Below, one piece after another: positions 1-9,593 of a stretch of 64,000 nucleotides of DNA (positions are counted from its first letter, which is position 1; each line of letters starts with the position of its first letter). Source of the DNA: Saprospiraceae bacterium (GTDB lineage Bacteria > Bacteroidota > Bacteroidia > Chitinophagales > Saprospiraceae); NCBI GenBank assembly GCA_016717145.1, contig JADKGD010000073.1:186001-250000 (forward strand), in the 5' to 3' direction. The translations under genes and the position numbers were made by a program. The notes under the pieces were generated by a model. The model was not told where the DNA came from. It was given only the letters and a program-made list of their open reading frames with translations, and did not search any database.

Positions 1-543
1 AAATAAAAAACTGATTTTTGCATGATGGGTAATAATTCCATTAAGCCCGGAATAATATATGTAATTATTGACATAAAGGATCAACAGGCTGATGATGCTT
101 AAAATCTTAAACAACATCAATTTTGATTTGAAAATAAACACGGTGATATAAAATAAGGCTATCAAAGCAAAAATGCTGGCTATTGTCGTCATCACATCAT
201 GATATGGAGTCACCACCAAAAATGCTGCTGCCATCGATGCGAATCCGCAATACTTTATAATTGTTGCTGAAGACGAAGCAGGAATTTTTTTAGAAAATCG
301 TTCAAAAAATATCGCACTGCTTGCACAAAGTAAAAACATGGCTCCGATGGCAAAGAGCCTTGAAGCATTGTTTTGGCCATTTATGGTTGTTTCATTAAAT
401 AAATTGCACAGGTAGTTGTGTTTTATATCATACCCGATGGCCTTTCTATCTGATTGTGATCCACCTGGGTAATATAAAGACGATGTAGCAATAAGCAAAA
501 CAGATGAAATCATCCCGATCAGTGTAAAGTTTTTTTTTATCAT
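1..543 (-). CDS. Multi-pass membrane protein, DUF998-like, 3' end outside window
   Basis: The minus strand is open from an ATG at 543 to the window edge, giving at least 181 residues with no stop. The product starts MIKKNFTLIGMISSVL and has about five hydrophobic segments separated by short loops, one carrying FNETTINGQNNASRLFAIG and another VVTPYHDVMT. The conserved loop after the first helix, followed by a phase of helices, resembles DUF998-type integral membrane proteins of unknown function, but that assignment is tentative. The C-terminus is missing. No partner gene is evident, because the next gene on the same strand begins 130 bases upstream behind an AT-rich gap. Confidence 0.6.
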   Translation of the reverse strand, partial: MIKKNFTLIGMISSVLLIATSSLYYPGGSQSDRKAIGYDIKHNYLCNLFNETTINGQNNASRLFAIGAMFLLCASSAIFFERFSKKIPASSSATIIKYCGFASMAAAFLVVTPYHDVMTTIASIFALIALFYITVFIFKSKLMLFKILSIISLLILYVNNYIYYSGLNGIITHHAKISFLF

Positions 544-673
544 TTTGAATAGATGCCTTTATATTAATAATTTATATATTGTTAATTTATTTAATATATT
601 TTACGAATTAATTTATTTGTTTTTCCAATATTGTCCATCCTGTTCATTCCTAATCTCCTTTTCAAGTACATAT

Positions 674-1111
674 TTAACGATATAAAGTGAATTTATCATG
701 ACTCAGATTAAATCCAAGATTTTTATAAATGATGGTGTTTTCTACACGGCTTTTATTTGTTGTTACCTCTATACTTTTTAAATTGTGTTGAACTGCATAG
801 TCCTTTACTTTTTGTACCAATGCGCTTCCGACACCTTGGTTCCTATATTTTGTGTCAACATAAAATTCCTGAATTTCTCCCACAAGACCGCAATGATGTA
901 ATAAGTTCTGAGTGTGAAAACTAATAAAACCAATAAGCTTGCCTTCTTCTTCAGCAACGTAATATTCGAAACTAGGATTGGTAATATTCTCCAAAAAGAT
1001 ACGCTTAAAGTCTACAGCGTCAAGTACTTCGTTTTCAAGCATACATAAGGCGTTGTGGACAAAAGCCAGATCCTTTTTTTTTGCATTTCTGATATTAATT
1101 TTTGATGTCAT
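674..1111 (-). CDS. GNAT family N-acetyltransferase
   Basis: A 145-residue protein of the usual length for a single GNAT domain. The acetyl-CoA binding motif A is visible as RNQGVGSALVQKVKDYA (about residues 91-107), preceded by the beta-4 strand EIQEFYVDTKY. The C-terminal strand-helix with KNLGF is typical of small-substrate acetyltransferases of the aminoglycoside or spermidine type. The substrate cannot be told from sequence. It is a soluble cytoplasmic protein with no signal peptide. It seems to be transcribed alone, leftwards, with an AT-rich gap on both sides. Confidence 0.85.
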   Translation of the reverse strand: MTSKINIRNAKKKDLAFVHNALCMLENEVLDAVDFKRIFLENITNPSFEYYVAEEEGKLIGFISFHTQNLLHHCGLVGEIQEFYVDTKYRNQGVGSALVQKVKDYAVQHNLKSIEVTTNKSRVENTIIYKNLGFNLSHDKFTLYR

Positions 1112-1176
1112 TCATTTTGAAATATTAATGATGGTAAAGGATCAGTAAGATTTATTATGAAATTAAGTTGTCTTGC

Positions 1177-1773
1177 TCACTGCTGTATTAACTGTAGACG
1201 TTTCACGATGCTTCCCTTTTGTAAAATAGTCCCCGGCGACAAAACTGCATTTGCACCAATTTTTGAATGGTCTCCGACCAACGATCCAAACTTATTCATT
1301 TTAGTGTCAATAATGTTATTATCTATGTTGATCAAAATGTTTTTGTTTTCTCGCTCATTATAGTGATTGGCACATATGGCACCAGTAGCTTAAATTTACA
1401 TTTTTGCCTATTAAACTATTGCCAATATAATTAAAATGCGCAACAGACGAATTGTCCAAAATGATGGATTGTTTGATTTCGCACCCTGGTCCTATTTTTA
1501 CGGCTTTACCCAAAAATATTGGCCCCCTTAGATAAGCATGGGCACTGACAAAACAATGTTCGGAAATAATAATTTTACCTTTAAATACAACACCTTCTTC
1601 AATGATCGCATCTTTATGTATGGCTACATTGTCTTTTATGTGATATTGATCGGAAAGTAATAAAAATCATTGGAAATGGTATTATCCAGTTCATTAATTA
1701 GATCCCAGGGAGATTTATACAGCTTCATCATCCAGGGAGGAAGATCTGAAATATAGGCATTAATATCTATCAT
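1177..1773 (-). CDS. Left-handed beta-helix acyltransferase (GlmU C-terminal-like), frameshifted
   Basis: Reading leftwards from the ATG at 1773 gives MIDINAYISDLPPWMM and SPWDLINELDNTISNDF. After a frameshift near 1660 the text continues as KDNVAIHKDAIIEEGVVFKG, GPIFLGKAVKIGPGCEIKQS and AHFNYIGNSLIGKNVNLSYW. A second frameshift near 1380 leads to CANHYNERENKN, GSLVGDHSKIGANAVLSPGT and VKRLQLIQQ before the stop at 1177. These are hexapeptide turns of an LpxA/GlmU-like beta-helix. The N-terminal leader matches the Bacteroidota GlmU-like sugar-nucleotide acyltransferases, which probably act in cell-envelope sugar synthesis. Both breaks leave the flanking protein fully conserved, so they are probably sequencing indels. 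A true pseudogene is not excluded. Confidence 0.7.
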
Positions 1774-1976
1774 TTTATTTGATATTGACTTAGTATTGAG
1801 TAAACCTTCAGGCTTCGATCGTCGTCGTCGCTATTTTAGCCTAAAAATAATAAACTTTCAGGACAAAAGTAAAAATACAGGCTTCAATAAGCTACATCAG
1901 GTTTCAAAGGCTTCTAAAAAAGGGTTTCATTTTCAGGCTTGCGCTGTAAGCGAATAAAACAAAATATTATTTATAA

Positions 1977-2027
1977 TTAGAATTAATCTAAATAATTTGA
2001 AAATGTAAGTTCTAAGGTATACTTTTG
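1977..2027 (+). promoter_or_regulatory. Bacteroidota-type promoter with upstream dyad, in front of the TonB receptor
   Basis: A TTTG at 1996-1999 and a TACTTTTG at 2020-2027 (consensus TAnnTTTG) are 20 bases apart, the spacing expected for Bacteroidota sigma-A promoters. The predicted transcript start is about 25 bases before the ATG at 2060. Immediately upstream at 1977-1991 lies the dyad TTAGA-n5-TCTAA, which could bind a repressor or activator such as a Fur-type regulator. That regulator is inference. Confidence 0.55.
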
Positions 2028-2059
2028 TGCCTACTTAGAATAAATCCAAATAAAGAGTT

Positions 2060-4492
2060 ATGTATTGTAGCGTTTTTCCCATTATTTTTTCAGTTTATTT
2101 TATGTTTGTTAATGTCTCCTTAGCACTACATCCTTTAATTGAACTTAAACCAACGGTTACAGGTACCGTATTTTCCAAAAATGGCGAACCGGTTATTGGC
2201 GCTCTAGTCCATGTAGAAGGAACCATGATACATACCACTACAGACCTTGACGGAAAATTTCAACTGTCCGATATTCCCAAAGGTAGCTACGTGTTGAAAA
2301 TCTCTTCTTTAGGCTACAAAACAACTACCAAACCCTTTGAAATTGTTGATGATACAGCTATTCACATACAAATCAGTTTTGAAGATGATGCACTTTTAAT
2401 GCCGGAGGTGCTAATTATGGGAAAAACGGATCGCTTGTTTTCCAGAATACCCGGGTCTGCTTCCTATATCGGCACTGCAGAAATAAAACAAATTAATCCT
2501 ATTTCAGGTAATGAAGTATTCAGGCGAAGTCCGGGACTTCACGTTGTTGATGAGGAAGGTGCCGGCTTGAGAATCAATATAGGCATCAGGGGTCTGGATC
2601 CCGACAGAAGCAGATCGTTACTAGTACTGGAAGATGGTATTCCTGTAGCCTTAGCGCCATATGGAGAACCTGAAATGTACTACACGCCTGCCATCGATCG
2701 TATGGCAGGGATTGAAATTTTAAAAGGCTCAGGACAGATCCTTTACGGACCACAAACCATAGGTGGCGTTGTCAATTATCTTACCCATCAGCCACCTGCC
2801 GAAGCGACCGGAAAATTGAAGATTCATACAGGTCAGGGAAATTTATGGAATGGTTTGCTTAATTATGGGAATACCCATGGTAAGATCGGCTACAATATTA
2901 CCATGCTTAAAAAAAGAGCGGATAAATTAGGCTTAACACAATTTGATATTACTGACCTGAACACAAAATTGGTCATAAACTTTAATGAAAAATCTATGAT
3001 TTTAATTAAAGCAGGTTTATATAAAGAACGATCCAATGCGACATATATAGGTTTGACACAAACCATGTACAATGCCGGTAATCAGGACTTTGTCCATATG
3101 GCACCAAACGATTTACTCAAGATAGACAGATATTCTTTTAGCCTTCAACATTCGTATAAATGGAATAGTAAAACACAATTAAAATCTTCAGTTTATGCTT
3201 ATACCACATCCAGAAACTGGAGGCGGCAGGATTTTATATCGAATACGGTAGGTAATGTAAAACCTTCCAACTGGATAGGTGTCACATGGGGCGATGAAGC
3301 TATTGTTGGCGGTGCAATATATATGAGGTCTTCTACCGGCAATAGAAACCGTCAATTTGAAGTAGCAGGAATGGAGACCGGTCTGATTCATGAATATGGC
3401 AGCTTAGGTTTGACACATAAGTTAAAAGCCGGCGTACGCTATTTATATGAAAAAGCTAATGAACAACGTGTCAATGGAAGCCAACCAAACGTCAGTTCAG
3501 GGGCACTGGTTGAGGATGAAACAAGACCAGGGAATGCGCTTAGTATGTACGTGCATCAATTGACAAAAATAAGGACTGATCTGGAGTTCCATTATGGTGT
3601 TCGTCTGGAACATTTTAGGTATGGAAGGGACATTAATAGAAGAAGTTTTTTAATCAATAACCAAAGCCAAATACGTGATACCATCTTGAATAAATCAAAC
3701 GCCCTTACCCAATTGATCCCGGGGGCAGGTTTTACCTGGACAGCTATAACCGGACTGAATTTTTTTGGTGGTATACATGCCGGTTTTGCACCACCGCGTA
3801 CAAAGGATGCCATATCAAATGCAGGTGATGTATATGATCTTTCTGCTGAAAAAGTATAAATCTGGAACTGGGCTTAAGATCAAACCTTATAAAGGGAATC
3901 CAAATGGAATTGACAGCTTTTCACATGAATTTTAGTAATCAGGTCATACCGGTATCAGAGTCTAGCGGAGGAATAGGTGTTGGATTGATCAACGGAGGAT
4001 CCACATTGCACCAAGGCTTGGAAAGTGCTTTACAATGCAATATCTCAGAGATGATGGGATGGACAAAAACAACATTGTTGATCAATTCCGGTGTAACGTA
4101 TGTTGATGCACATTTTACAGGTGACAGGATAAAAACGGGGAAAGTATAAGTGGACGGAATACACCTTATGCGCCAAATTGGCTGGTCAATTCAGGAATAA
4201 CCTTAGAAACAATTTTTGGACTATCCCTTCGGATCGGGTCAAATTTTGTGGCTAAACAATATACGGATGAACTGAATACGATTGAAGCGGCACCAGATGG
4301 TCGAACAGGATTAATTCCTGCTTATCATACGCTTGATGGAAATCTAAGTTATGGGATCAAAAAATGGAATACTGTTTTTTCCTTTTTGGTAAAAACATAA
4401 CCAATGAAAGATATATCGTTTCCAGGAGACCCCAGGGAATCCGTCTGGGTTTGCCAAGATGGGTAACTATTGGTGCTGAGTACAGTTTTTAA
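2060..4492 (+). CDS. TonB-dependent receptor, FecA-like, with CarbopepD-regulatory N-domain (three frameshifts)
   Basis: An outer-membrane receptor for energised uptake, most like the ferric dicitrate/FecA group. It has a signal peptide (about residues 1-23), a carboxypeptidase-regulatory-like domain (about 33-112, with GTVFSKNGEPVIGALVHVEG), a plug domain with RGLDPDRSRSLLVLEDG and ILKGSGQILYGPQTIGGVVN, then the barrel. The frame breaks near 3856, 4145 and 4397, each beside a short A or G run. Conserved barrel text resumes each time and ends in the expected aromatic C-terminus IGAEYSF at 4492. Reassembled, it is about 800 residues, the normal size. Iron is the likely cargo by family, but this is not proven. 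No neighbouring siderophore genes are seen. Confidence 0.85.
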
Positions 4493-4873
4493 TTGGTCGA
4501 ATTAAGATGTCAAACCTTTATGGGAAACCATACTGCGAATAGTAGTATATTGGTTATAAAAGGTATGAACCAAAGCGATTTTTTTAGCAAAGAATTTTTT
4601 GAATATTTGAATGCTGAAGTATTTTTTTTTAATTATAATTTCCAATCATAATATAAATTAGATAAGCAATACCAAAACCAAAATTACACAATTTTTATGT
4701 AAAATCCAAATCTACATTCAAGTTTTATTTCCGATGTCTATATTATTTTGGCAAGCCTATATTCTCTTGTAGCTGACCTACTACATCACTATTACTACAT
4801 ACATATTAGTTGCGTGATTAAAAATAATTATGTTTTACGTATTTACCTTGTGGAAATCAAGTTTGGTTCAATA
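4493..4873. other. Intergenic, no gene seen
   Basis: About 380 AT-rich bases between the TonB receptor and a leftward small gene. Both strands are broken by frequent stops and contain poly-T runs. I see no conserved coding, repeat or strong terminator. The two flanking genes converge here. Confidence 0.5.
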
Positions 4874-5170
4874 TTACCTGACTACTTTTAATATCTCCCG
4901 GTGCGATGATAAGATATGTACTTTGAATTTTGTATACCATGCTTTCCAGTCATTTTTATCCATACTTGCTGTCAATGATTTTTCATATTCGGCTAATGAA
5001 TCAAAACCTTCCTCAAAAATTAAACGATAAGAATCGCCTGTAAAATCGGATAATATTTTTGATGATTTTGCATCAGGCAATAAACCTTTGCTTAAAGCTT
5101 CATCGATCAATAACTTTGCTTCTCTGTAATGTCCGAAATGGAGTTGAAAAATATCCCGTATGATATACAT
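4874..5170 (-). CDS. Small alpha/beta-barrel-like hypothetical protein (possibly NIPSNAP/ABM type)
   Basis: A 98-residue soluble protein beginning MYIIRDIFQLHFGHYREAK. The layout (an initial strand, a helix with a KLLIDEA segment, a strand with SYRLIFEEGFDSLAEYEKSL, and a final strand-helix) fits the ferredoxin-like dimeric alpha/beta-barrel proteins such as NIPSNAP or ABM-domain proteins. No catalytic residue can be named. It stands alone, 180 bases from the MFS gene. The reading frame is clean and shows protein-like composition, so I take it as real, with the family uncertain. Confidence 0.55.
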   Translation of the reverse strand: MYIIRDIFQLHFGHYREAKLLIDEALSKGLLPDAKSSKILSDFTGDSYRLIFEEGFDSLAEYEKSLTASMDKNDWKAWYTKFKVHILSSHREILKVVR

Positions 5171-5352
5171 GATTAATTAATTTACATTTTGAAATAATAT
5201 GAATTAAGTAGCAATATAATCAATTATTGTTTTCTATGCATGGAATAATCATCATGACATGAAATTCAACCACCACTATCTGTTCATTGGCGACAACACA
5301 TTACACTTGAGCATCTATCGGAAGAGGGTGTTAGAACTTACTTAATATATGC

Positions 5353-6582
5353 TTAGGACATAGTTTTTGCCTCAGGCCCTGTAAAATGTTCTATGATCAA
5401 TCTGTCCAGTCTATAAGCCATAAAAACACACATTAATACCAAAACAATACTAATATAGCCAAGGATATGGTAGTTGTGGATGGCATAATGCTCATCACTG
5501 TAGGTGATCCATCCGCTGGTCAGCGTAGCTAGACCTGATCCCAGTGACTGTACGCAAGAGTTAAGACTCATAAAACTACCTCTTGTCTGCGTCGTAACAG
5601 CTTGGGTTGTCATAGCTTGTCCGGGCACTGTTCGACCGGTAGCTGTACTAAACCATAACGCGAAGGTAATCAGGACAATATATAGTGGCATGGCCGGCAT
5701 ATTGGTGATAAAAAATATAAATATAGTGGATACAAGTGCAGAAGCTACAAATACCTGCTTTTTACCAAATCTGTCAGCCGCTTTACCTGCTATCTGTGCA
5801 CTGATTAAGGCACTAAGACCTCCGAATAAATATATCAAAGGGGTGTATTCCTGAGGTACACCAACATTAAATACCATGTATGGATTGATCAGTGGTATAA
5901 TGATAAAATGGCCCATAATCATCAGAATGCTGAATGCTAAGGCGGTCATTTGTGTTTCATTCCTGAATATCTCAAAAAAATTGGCAATTCGCTGTTTAAG
6001 TAGTACAGGTTTTATAAGATGTTCATTTACTTGTGGTATATATCTGATTAAAAATGGATATAATAAACTGCCGACAACAGCCACAACTATAAATGGGAAG
6101 TACCAGTCAAATTTATTGGCCAAAAACAAACCAAATGGCACACCGACTACTGAAGCCAAAGCAAAACCTCCCATTAGTAAACCCATCGCCTGACCACGCC
6201 GCTCATAAGGAATGACATCACCGATGATGCTCAAAACCTGTGCGCCGATCAGTCCGCCAAATATCCCTGTTATTACTCTGGCTAATACCATGGTCAAATG
6301 TCCGGTAGCAAAAACGCATCCGAATGTTCCCAGTAAAAACCCCACATATGCAACAAGCAACAAATTTTTGCGATCAAATTTATCTGCAAAAAATATGGCT
6401 CCAAAACTGCTCACAAAAGCAGCCAAAGAATAGCTGGAAACGATGACAGCAAATTCGGACGTCGTCAGATTCCATTTAGGCATAAGGATATTACCCAATG
6501 GCATCATGATCATAAAATCCAGGATATGGGTAAAATTGAGCAAAGCCAGAAGGGCTACCAGTATAATTTCGGTACGTTTCAA
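5353..6582 (-). CDS. MFS transporter, DHA1/AraJ-like drug or sugar efflux type
   Basis: A 409-residue inner-membrane protein with twelve predicted helices. The loop 2-3 motif A appears as FADKFDRKNLLL (about residues 65-76). The helix-4 and -5 region has ARVITGIFGGLIGAQ and GDVIPYERRGQAMG, typical of DHA1 efflux permeases of the AraJ/YdhP type. The second half repeats the motif-A-like loop as GKAADRFGKKQV. The substrate is unknown. It is on the same strand as the NmrA and MarR genes upstream, but the hairpin at 6794-6832 separates it from them, so it is probably an independent transcript. The frame is intact. Confidence 0.88.
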   Translation of the reverse strand: MKRTEIILVALLALLNFTHILDFMIMMPLGNILMPKWNLTTSEFAVIVSSYSLAAFVSSFGAIFFADKFDRKNLLLVAYVGFLLGTFGCVFATGHLTMVLARVITGIFGGLIGAQVLSIIGDVIPYERRGQAMGLLMGGFALASVVGVPFGLFLANKFDWYFPFIVVAVVGSLLYPFLIRYIPQVNEHLIKPVLLKQRIANFFEIFRNETQMTALAFSILMIMGHFIIIPLINPYMVFNVGVPQEYTPLIYLFGGLSALISAQIAGKAADRFGKKQVFVASALVSTIFIFFITNMPAMPLYIVLITFALWFSTATGRTVPGQAMTTQAVTTQTRGSFMSLNSCVQSLGSGLATLTSGWITYSDEHYAIHNYHILGYISIVLVLMCVFMAYRLDRLIIEHFTGPEAKTMS

Positions 6583-6793
6583 AAGATATAAGTATTATTT
6601 CTTAATGAACAAGATAAAAACATGTAGGAAATATCATTGTCAGAACAAAATTAAAACGAAAACAAATAGGGTTATTGTTTTTTATATTTGTTTTTTGGGT
6701 TTAAATATAAGTAACAACAAAATATTAAATAAGTTGGTGAGTCTTATTTTGGTTCAATGTAAACTGATAATATTATTACATTCAAATATATGT

Positions 6794-6832
6794 AATAAGT
6801 AGCTCCCCATTTAAAATGAGCAGCTACTTATT
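6794..6832 (-). terminator. Hairpin terminator after the NmrA-like gene
   Basis: AATAAGTAGCT at 6794-6804 pairs perfectly with AGCTACTTATT at 6822-6832, and an inner CATTT/AAATG pair tightens the loop. It sits 7 bases beyond the stop of the leftward gene at 6839, where a terminator is expected. Confidence 0.65.
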
Positions 6833-6838
6833 TAATCA

Positions 6839-7726
6839 CTACATATTGTATACATATTGAAATGTATGAGCAAATTCTTCAATGCCAGTAGGCGTAGTAC
6901 TTTCTTTGTCTCTTTTTGCATTAGCCATAGCTTTACCCTCATTCATTACTTTGATAAATTCATTTAAATTATCAGCTACACTTTCAGAAGATCCCATTTG
7001 ATTTACCATTGCATGCTTAAAATCTGCAGGTGCAAATTCGACATAACTTAAATCAGGTTTGCCAATCGCTGCACCATATACCTTTGCCATTTCGGGATAA
7101 GTAACTTCTCTGCTTCCTAAAAGATCCTGAACATTATGGCCATTAAAATCCAGGGCCAATAACCTTTTGGCTGCATAGGCTGCAATGTCTTTTGTAGCAA
7201 TGACCGGAAAAGAAAGATCAGCTTTTATCGGAGAACCCATGATGCCTGCTTGTTTTATAAGACCTACCATTCCTAAAGTGTTTTCCATAAAATAGCTTGG
7301 TCTTAAATGTAATGTGTTAAGATCTGACACTTGATTAAACATATTTTCCATTTTATGCAGACCAAGCACAACACCGGAACCACTTTCCAGATGAGCTCCC
7401 TGACTGCTTAAAGAAACGACATATTTTACCTTACATTCTTTTAGTGCTTCCGTAATTGCCTTTGAGTGGGCAATTTGTGATTCAGTATAATCTGTTGTCT
7501 GCCACTCCATAGGTAACATTGCGTACACAGCTGTGGCACCCTCGAATGCTTTTTTTAGCAATCCGACATCGGTCGTATCCCCAAGAAAAAGTTCTGCACC
7601 TTTGTCTGTAAGTTCTTTTGCTTTCTCAGCACTTCGACTGATGATCCTTACTTTTTTACCAGCATTCAAGAGTGCTGAAGCAATAATTTTACCGGTGTTT
7701 CCTGTCGCTCCTGTGATTACGTACAT
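6839..7726 (-). CDS. NmrA-like NAD(P)-binding protein (atypical SDR, QOR2 type)
   Basis: A 295-residue atypical short-chain dehydrogenase/reductase. The dinucleotide-binding Rossmann turn is TGATGNTGK (residues 5-13), followed by the NADP-favouring RIISRSAEK. The strand SLSSQGAHLESGSG and the HLRPSYFMEN segment are typical of the QOR2/NmrA group, which act as quinone reductases or redox sensors. No catalytic YxxxK is present in the classical spacing, as usual for this group. It follows the F420-like reductase gene by 25 bases and is probably in the same MarR-controlled unit. Cytoplasmic. Confidence 0.85.
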   Translation of the reverse strand: MYVITGATGNTGKIIASALLNAGKKVRIISRSAEKAKELTDKGAELFLGDTTDVGLLKKAFEGATAVYAMLPMEWQTTDYTESQIAHSKAITEALKECKVKYVVSLSSQGAHLESGSGVVLGLHKMENMFNQVSDLNTLHLRPSYFMENTLGMVGLIKQAGIMGSPIKADLSFPVIATKDIAAYAAKRLLALDFNGHNVQDLLGSREVTYPEMAKVYGAAIGKPDLSYVEFAPADFKHAMVNQMGSSESVADNLNEFIKVMNEGKAMANAKRDKESTTPTGIEEFAHTFQYVYNM

Positions 7727-7751
7727 TTTATATATTTATTTAATGGTTAAT

Positions 7752-8398
7752 TTATTTGTGTGTTAATAATTTAAATGCGTGGGTCCAGCTATTTTCATTA
7801 AAGCCTTTGATACACCACAACATACATAGCGGTTCGATGGCTCTGGCAGATTCTGCTTTGCCAAAATCGGCAGCCTCCCATCCCAACAGGTCGATGATTT
7901 TTGATACTTCCTTTTTGGCATTGTCATCATTACCGCAAATAAACATGGTTGGTTTTGTATCAAAAGAAGGATTGACCATAGACGGATTTCCCACACTATT
8001 GAACGCTTTAACAAAATGTGCATCAGGAGCAATAGCCTGCAATTCTTCCATCAACGATTTATTCATATTTGTAAAAAAACTTAGTACACCATTGCTTGGC
8101 GGCGTATCAGCTATGGGATTGGTGGTGTCTATGATTGTTTTACCTGTCATATTTTTTTGCCCTATCAAACCAAGTACATCTTTGGCTATATTTCCTTTTA
8201 CTGCAAGAACTATGATATCACCAAACTTGGCAGTTTCTGCAAAAGTCCCTATTTGCGCATTGGCCCCTGAGCTTTTTTGCCAGTCAGCAAGTTTTTTTTG
8301 TCTCTGGTACCCAACATAACCTGATATCCATGTTTTATAAATCCTGCTCCCAGTGTTTGAGCAACTGCTCCTGATCCGATAATTTCTACTCTATTCAT
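7752..8398 (-). CDS. NADPH-dependent F420-reductase-like NAD(P)-binding protein (one frameshift)
   Basis: The gene starts at the ATG at 8398 with MNRVEIIGSGAVAQTLGAGF, a GxGxxA-type NADP-binding turn. The frame shifts in the T8 run at 8292-8299 and continues as GTFAETAKFGDIIVLAVKGN, DTTNPIADTPP and KAFNSVGNPSM, ending at 7752 with about 214 residues. This is the family of NADPH:F420 oxidoreductase-like proteins. Bacteroidota do not normally make F420, so the real acceptor is unknown. It lies between marR and the NmrA-like gene, with a copy of the putative MarR operator just upstream. The break looks like a homopolymer error. Confidence 0.78.
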
Positions 8399-8434
8399 TT
8401 TTTAGATTTTATTAGTTATCAAATAAATAATTTG

Positions 8435-8448
8435 GTTGTACATATAAT
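8435..8448 (-). promoter_or_regulatory. Possible second MarR operator
   Basis: GTTGTACATATAAT matches 11 of 14 positions of the palindrome TTTGTACATACAAA found in front of the marR gene, and shares the unbroken core TTGTACATA. It lies 37 bases before the start of the F420-like reductase gene. Operator function is inference from the shared core and the positions. Confidence 0.4.
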
Positions 8449-8462
8449 AATATTAAAAAAAA

Positions 8463-8888
8463 TCAGATTAAAATTTTAACCGCATCATAAATGTTTGATG
8501 TTAGTTTTTCACCTTCTTCTTTTCCGAGCAACTCAGTATACCTGTGAAATAAATTCATCCAGGCCTCTTTGATCTTTGGTTCCAATTGTAATCCTTTGTC
8601 CGTCGGATATACTTCTGTCGTTCGGCCATTTGTCTTTCGCTCCACCAGTTTTTTTTGTTCCAGCTTTTCAATCAATCTTGTGATGGTAGAAGGCGTAAGT
8701 TGCATCTGTTGGCCAATTTCTTTTGGCTGAACTCCGGGCTTATTATTTACGACCATCAAAAGAAAAGCATACGAACTTGAAAGACCTGTTATGGTAAACT
8801 CCTCGTCTGCCATTTTAGTCATTATTCTCGACAATGCATTCGTCGAAAAATAGAGACAACCGCAATATGGTGAACTATGTTTTTCCAT
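8463..8888 (-). CDS. MarR family transcriptional regulator
   Basis: A 141-residue winged-helix repressor. The N-terminal dimer helix is CGCLYFSTNALSRIMTKMAD. The recognition region is IGQQMQLTPSTITRLIEKLE (about residues 79-98), followed by the wing VERKTNGRTTEVYPT with its conserved Arg. Two N-terminal cysteines (CGC) could be redox-sensing, a known mode in this family, but this is inference. The start at 8888 is supported because the dimer helix begins there. It heads a leftward group with two NAD(P)-binding reductases. A palindrome overlapping its own promoter suggests autorepression. Confidence 0.9.
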   Translation of the reverse strand: MEKHSSPYCGCLYFSTNALSRIMTKMADEEFTITGLSSSYAFLLMVVNNKPGVQPKEIGQQMQLTPSTITRLIEKLEQKKLVERKTNGRTTEVYPTDKGLQLEPKIKEAWMNLFHRYTELLGKEEGEKLTSNIYDAVKILI

Positions 8889-8896
8889 TTCGAAGG

Positions 8897-8930
8897 CAAA
8901 GATATGACAAATTTTGTTTGTACATACAAA
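8897..8930 (-). promoter_or_regulatory. marR promoter overlapped by palindromic operator
   Basis: On the minus strand, a TTTG box (complement of CAAA at 8927-8930) and TATCTTTG (complement of 8897-8904) are 22 bases apart, fitting TTTG/TAnnTTTG. The 14-base palindrome TTTGTACATACAAA at 8917-8930 covers the upstream box and part of the spacer, as expected for a repressor site. The downstream box is only 9 bases from the ATG, so the leader would be extremely short. Confidence 0.5.
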
Positions 8931-9108
8931 TGATTAATATTTTTTGATTTTTTAATATAACTTTAACACAGTGGCTTCACAGGACATAATTCATGGATTT
9001 TCATTGACATATGCACTTGAAACTAGCCATAAGCAAAAATATTTTTTAATTATTTAATTTTATGTGTAATAAAATCATGTGCAAGCATACTAATGAGATA
9101 TATTTACC

Positions 9109-9587
9109 ATGATGAAGGAGGAATTTTTACAGATAATTAATGCAAACAGAGGCCTGATATTTAAGGTATGCAATCTTTATTGTTATGAACAAGAAGATAA
9201 AAAAGACTTATTTCAGGAAATTTTGCTCCAGATGTGGAAGTCTTATAGCGGCTTCAGAGGAGACTCAGCGCTTAGTACATGGATATATCGTGTTGCCATT
9301 AATACAGCCGTCACATATATAAAAAAAAACAGAAGAACGGTACGTCAAAGTGACGAAATAATACATTTGGATATCCCGGATTTGTTGGATAGTGAAGATG
9401 AAGAAGAAAAACTTCCATGTTGCACGACGCTATCAACCAACTTGATGCCATAGAAAAATCGATCATTTTATTGTATCTTGAAGATAAAAGCTACCATGAA
9501 ATCAGTGAGATCACAGGTTTTTCAAAAACTAATGTAGGCGTAAAACTTAATCGCATTAAAACTAAATTATCAAATATTATAAAGTAG
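9109..9587 (+). CDS. ECF-type RNA polymerase sigma factor (one frameshift)
   Basis: Region 2 is clear: QEDKKDLFQEILLQMWKSY, then FRGDSALSTWIYRVAINTA. After an acidic linker (DSEDEEEKLP) the frame shifts near 9415 at an A5 run. Region 4 then reads DAIEKSIILLYLEDKSYHEI and GFSKTNVGVKLNRIKTKL, with the stop at 9587. Reassembled, it is about 158 residues, the usual ECF length. It directs RNA polymerase to a private regulon, often under a membrane anti-sigma factor. The gene ends 6 bases before the next ATG, so the two are co-transcribed. The frameshift is probably an error, since both halves are well conserved. Confidence 0.85.
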
Positions 9588-9593
9588 TACATT

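Noticed and set aside
1157..1363. Plus-strand frame MKLSCLAHCCINCRRF
   Set aside because: Lies opposite the C-terminal coils of the beta-helix acyltransferase, whose hexapeptide repeats are unmistakable.
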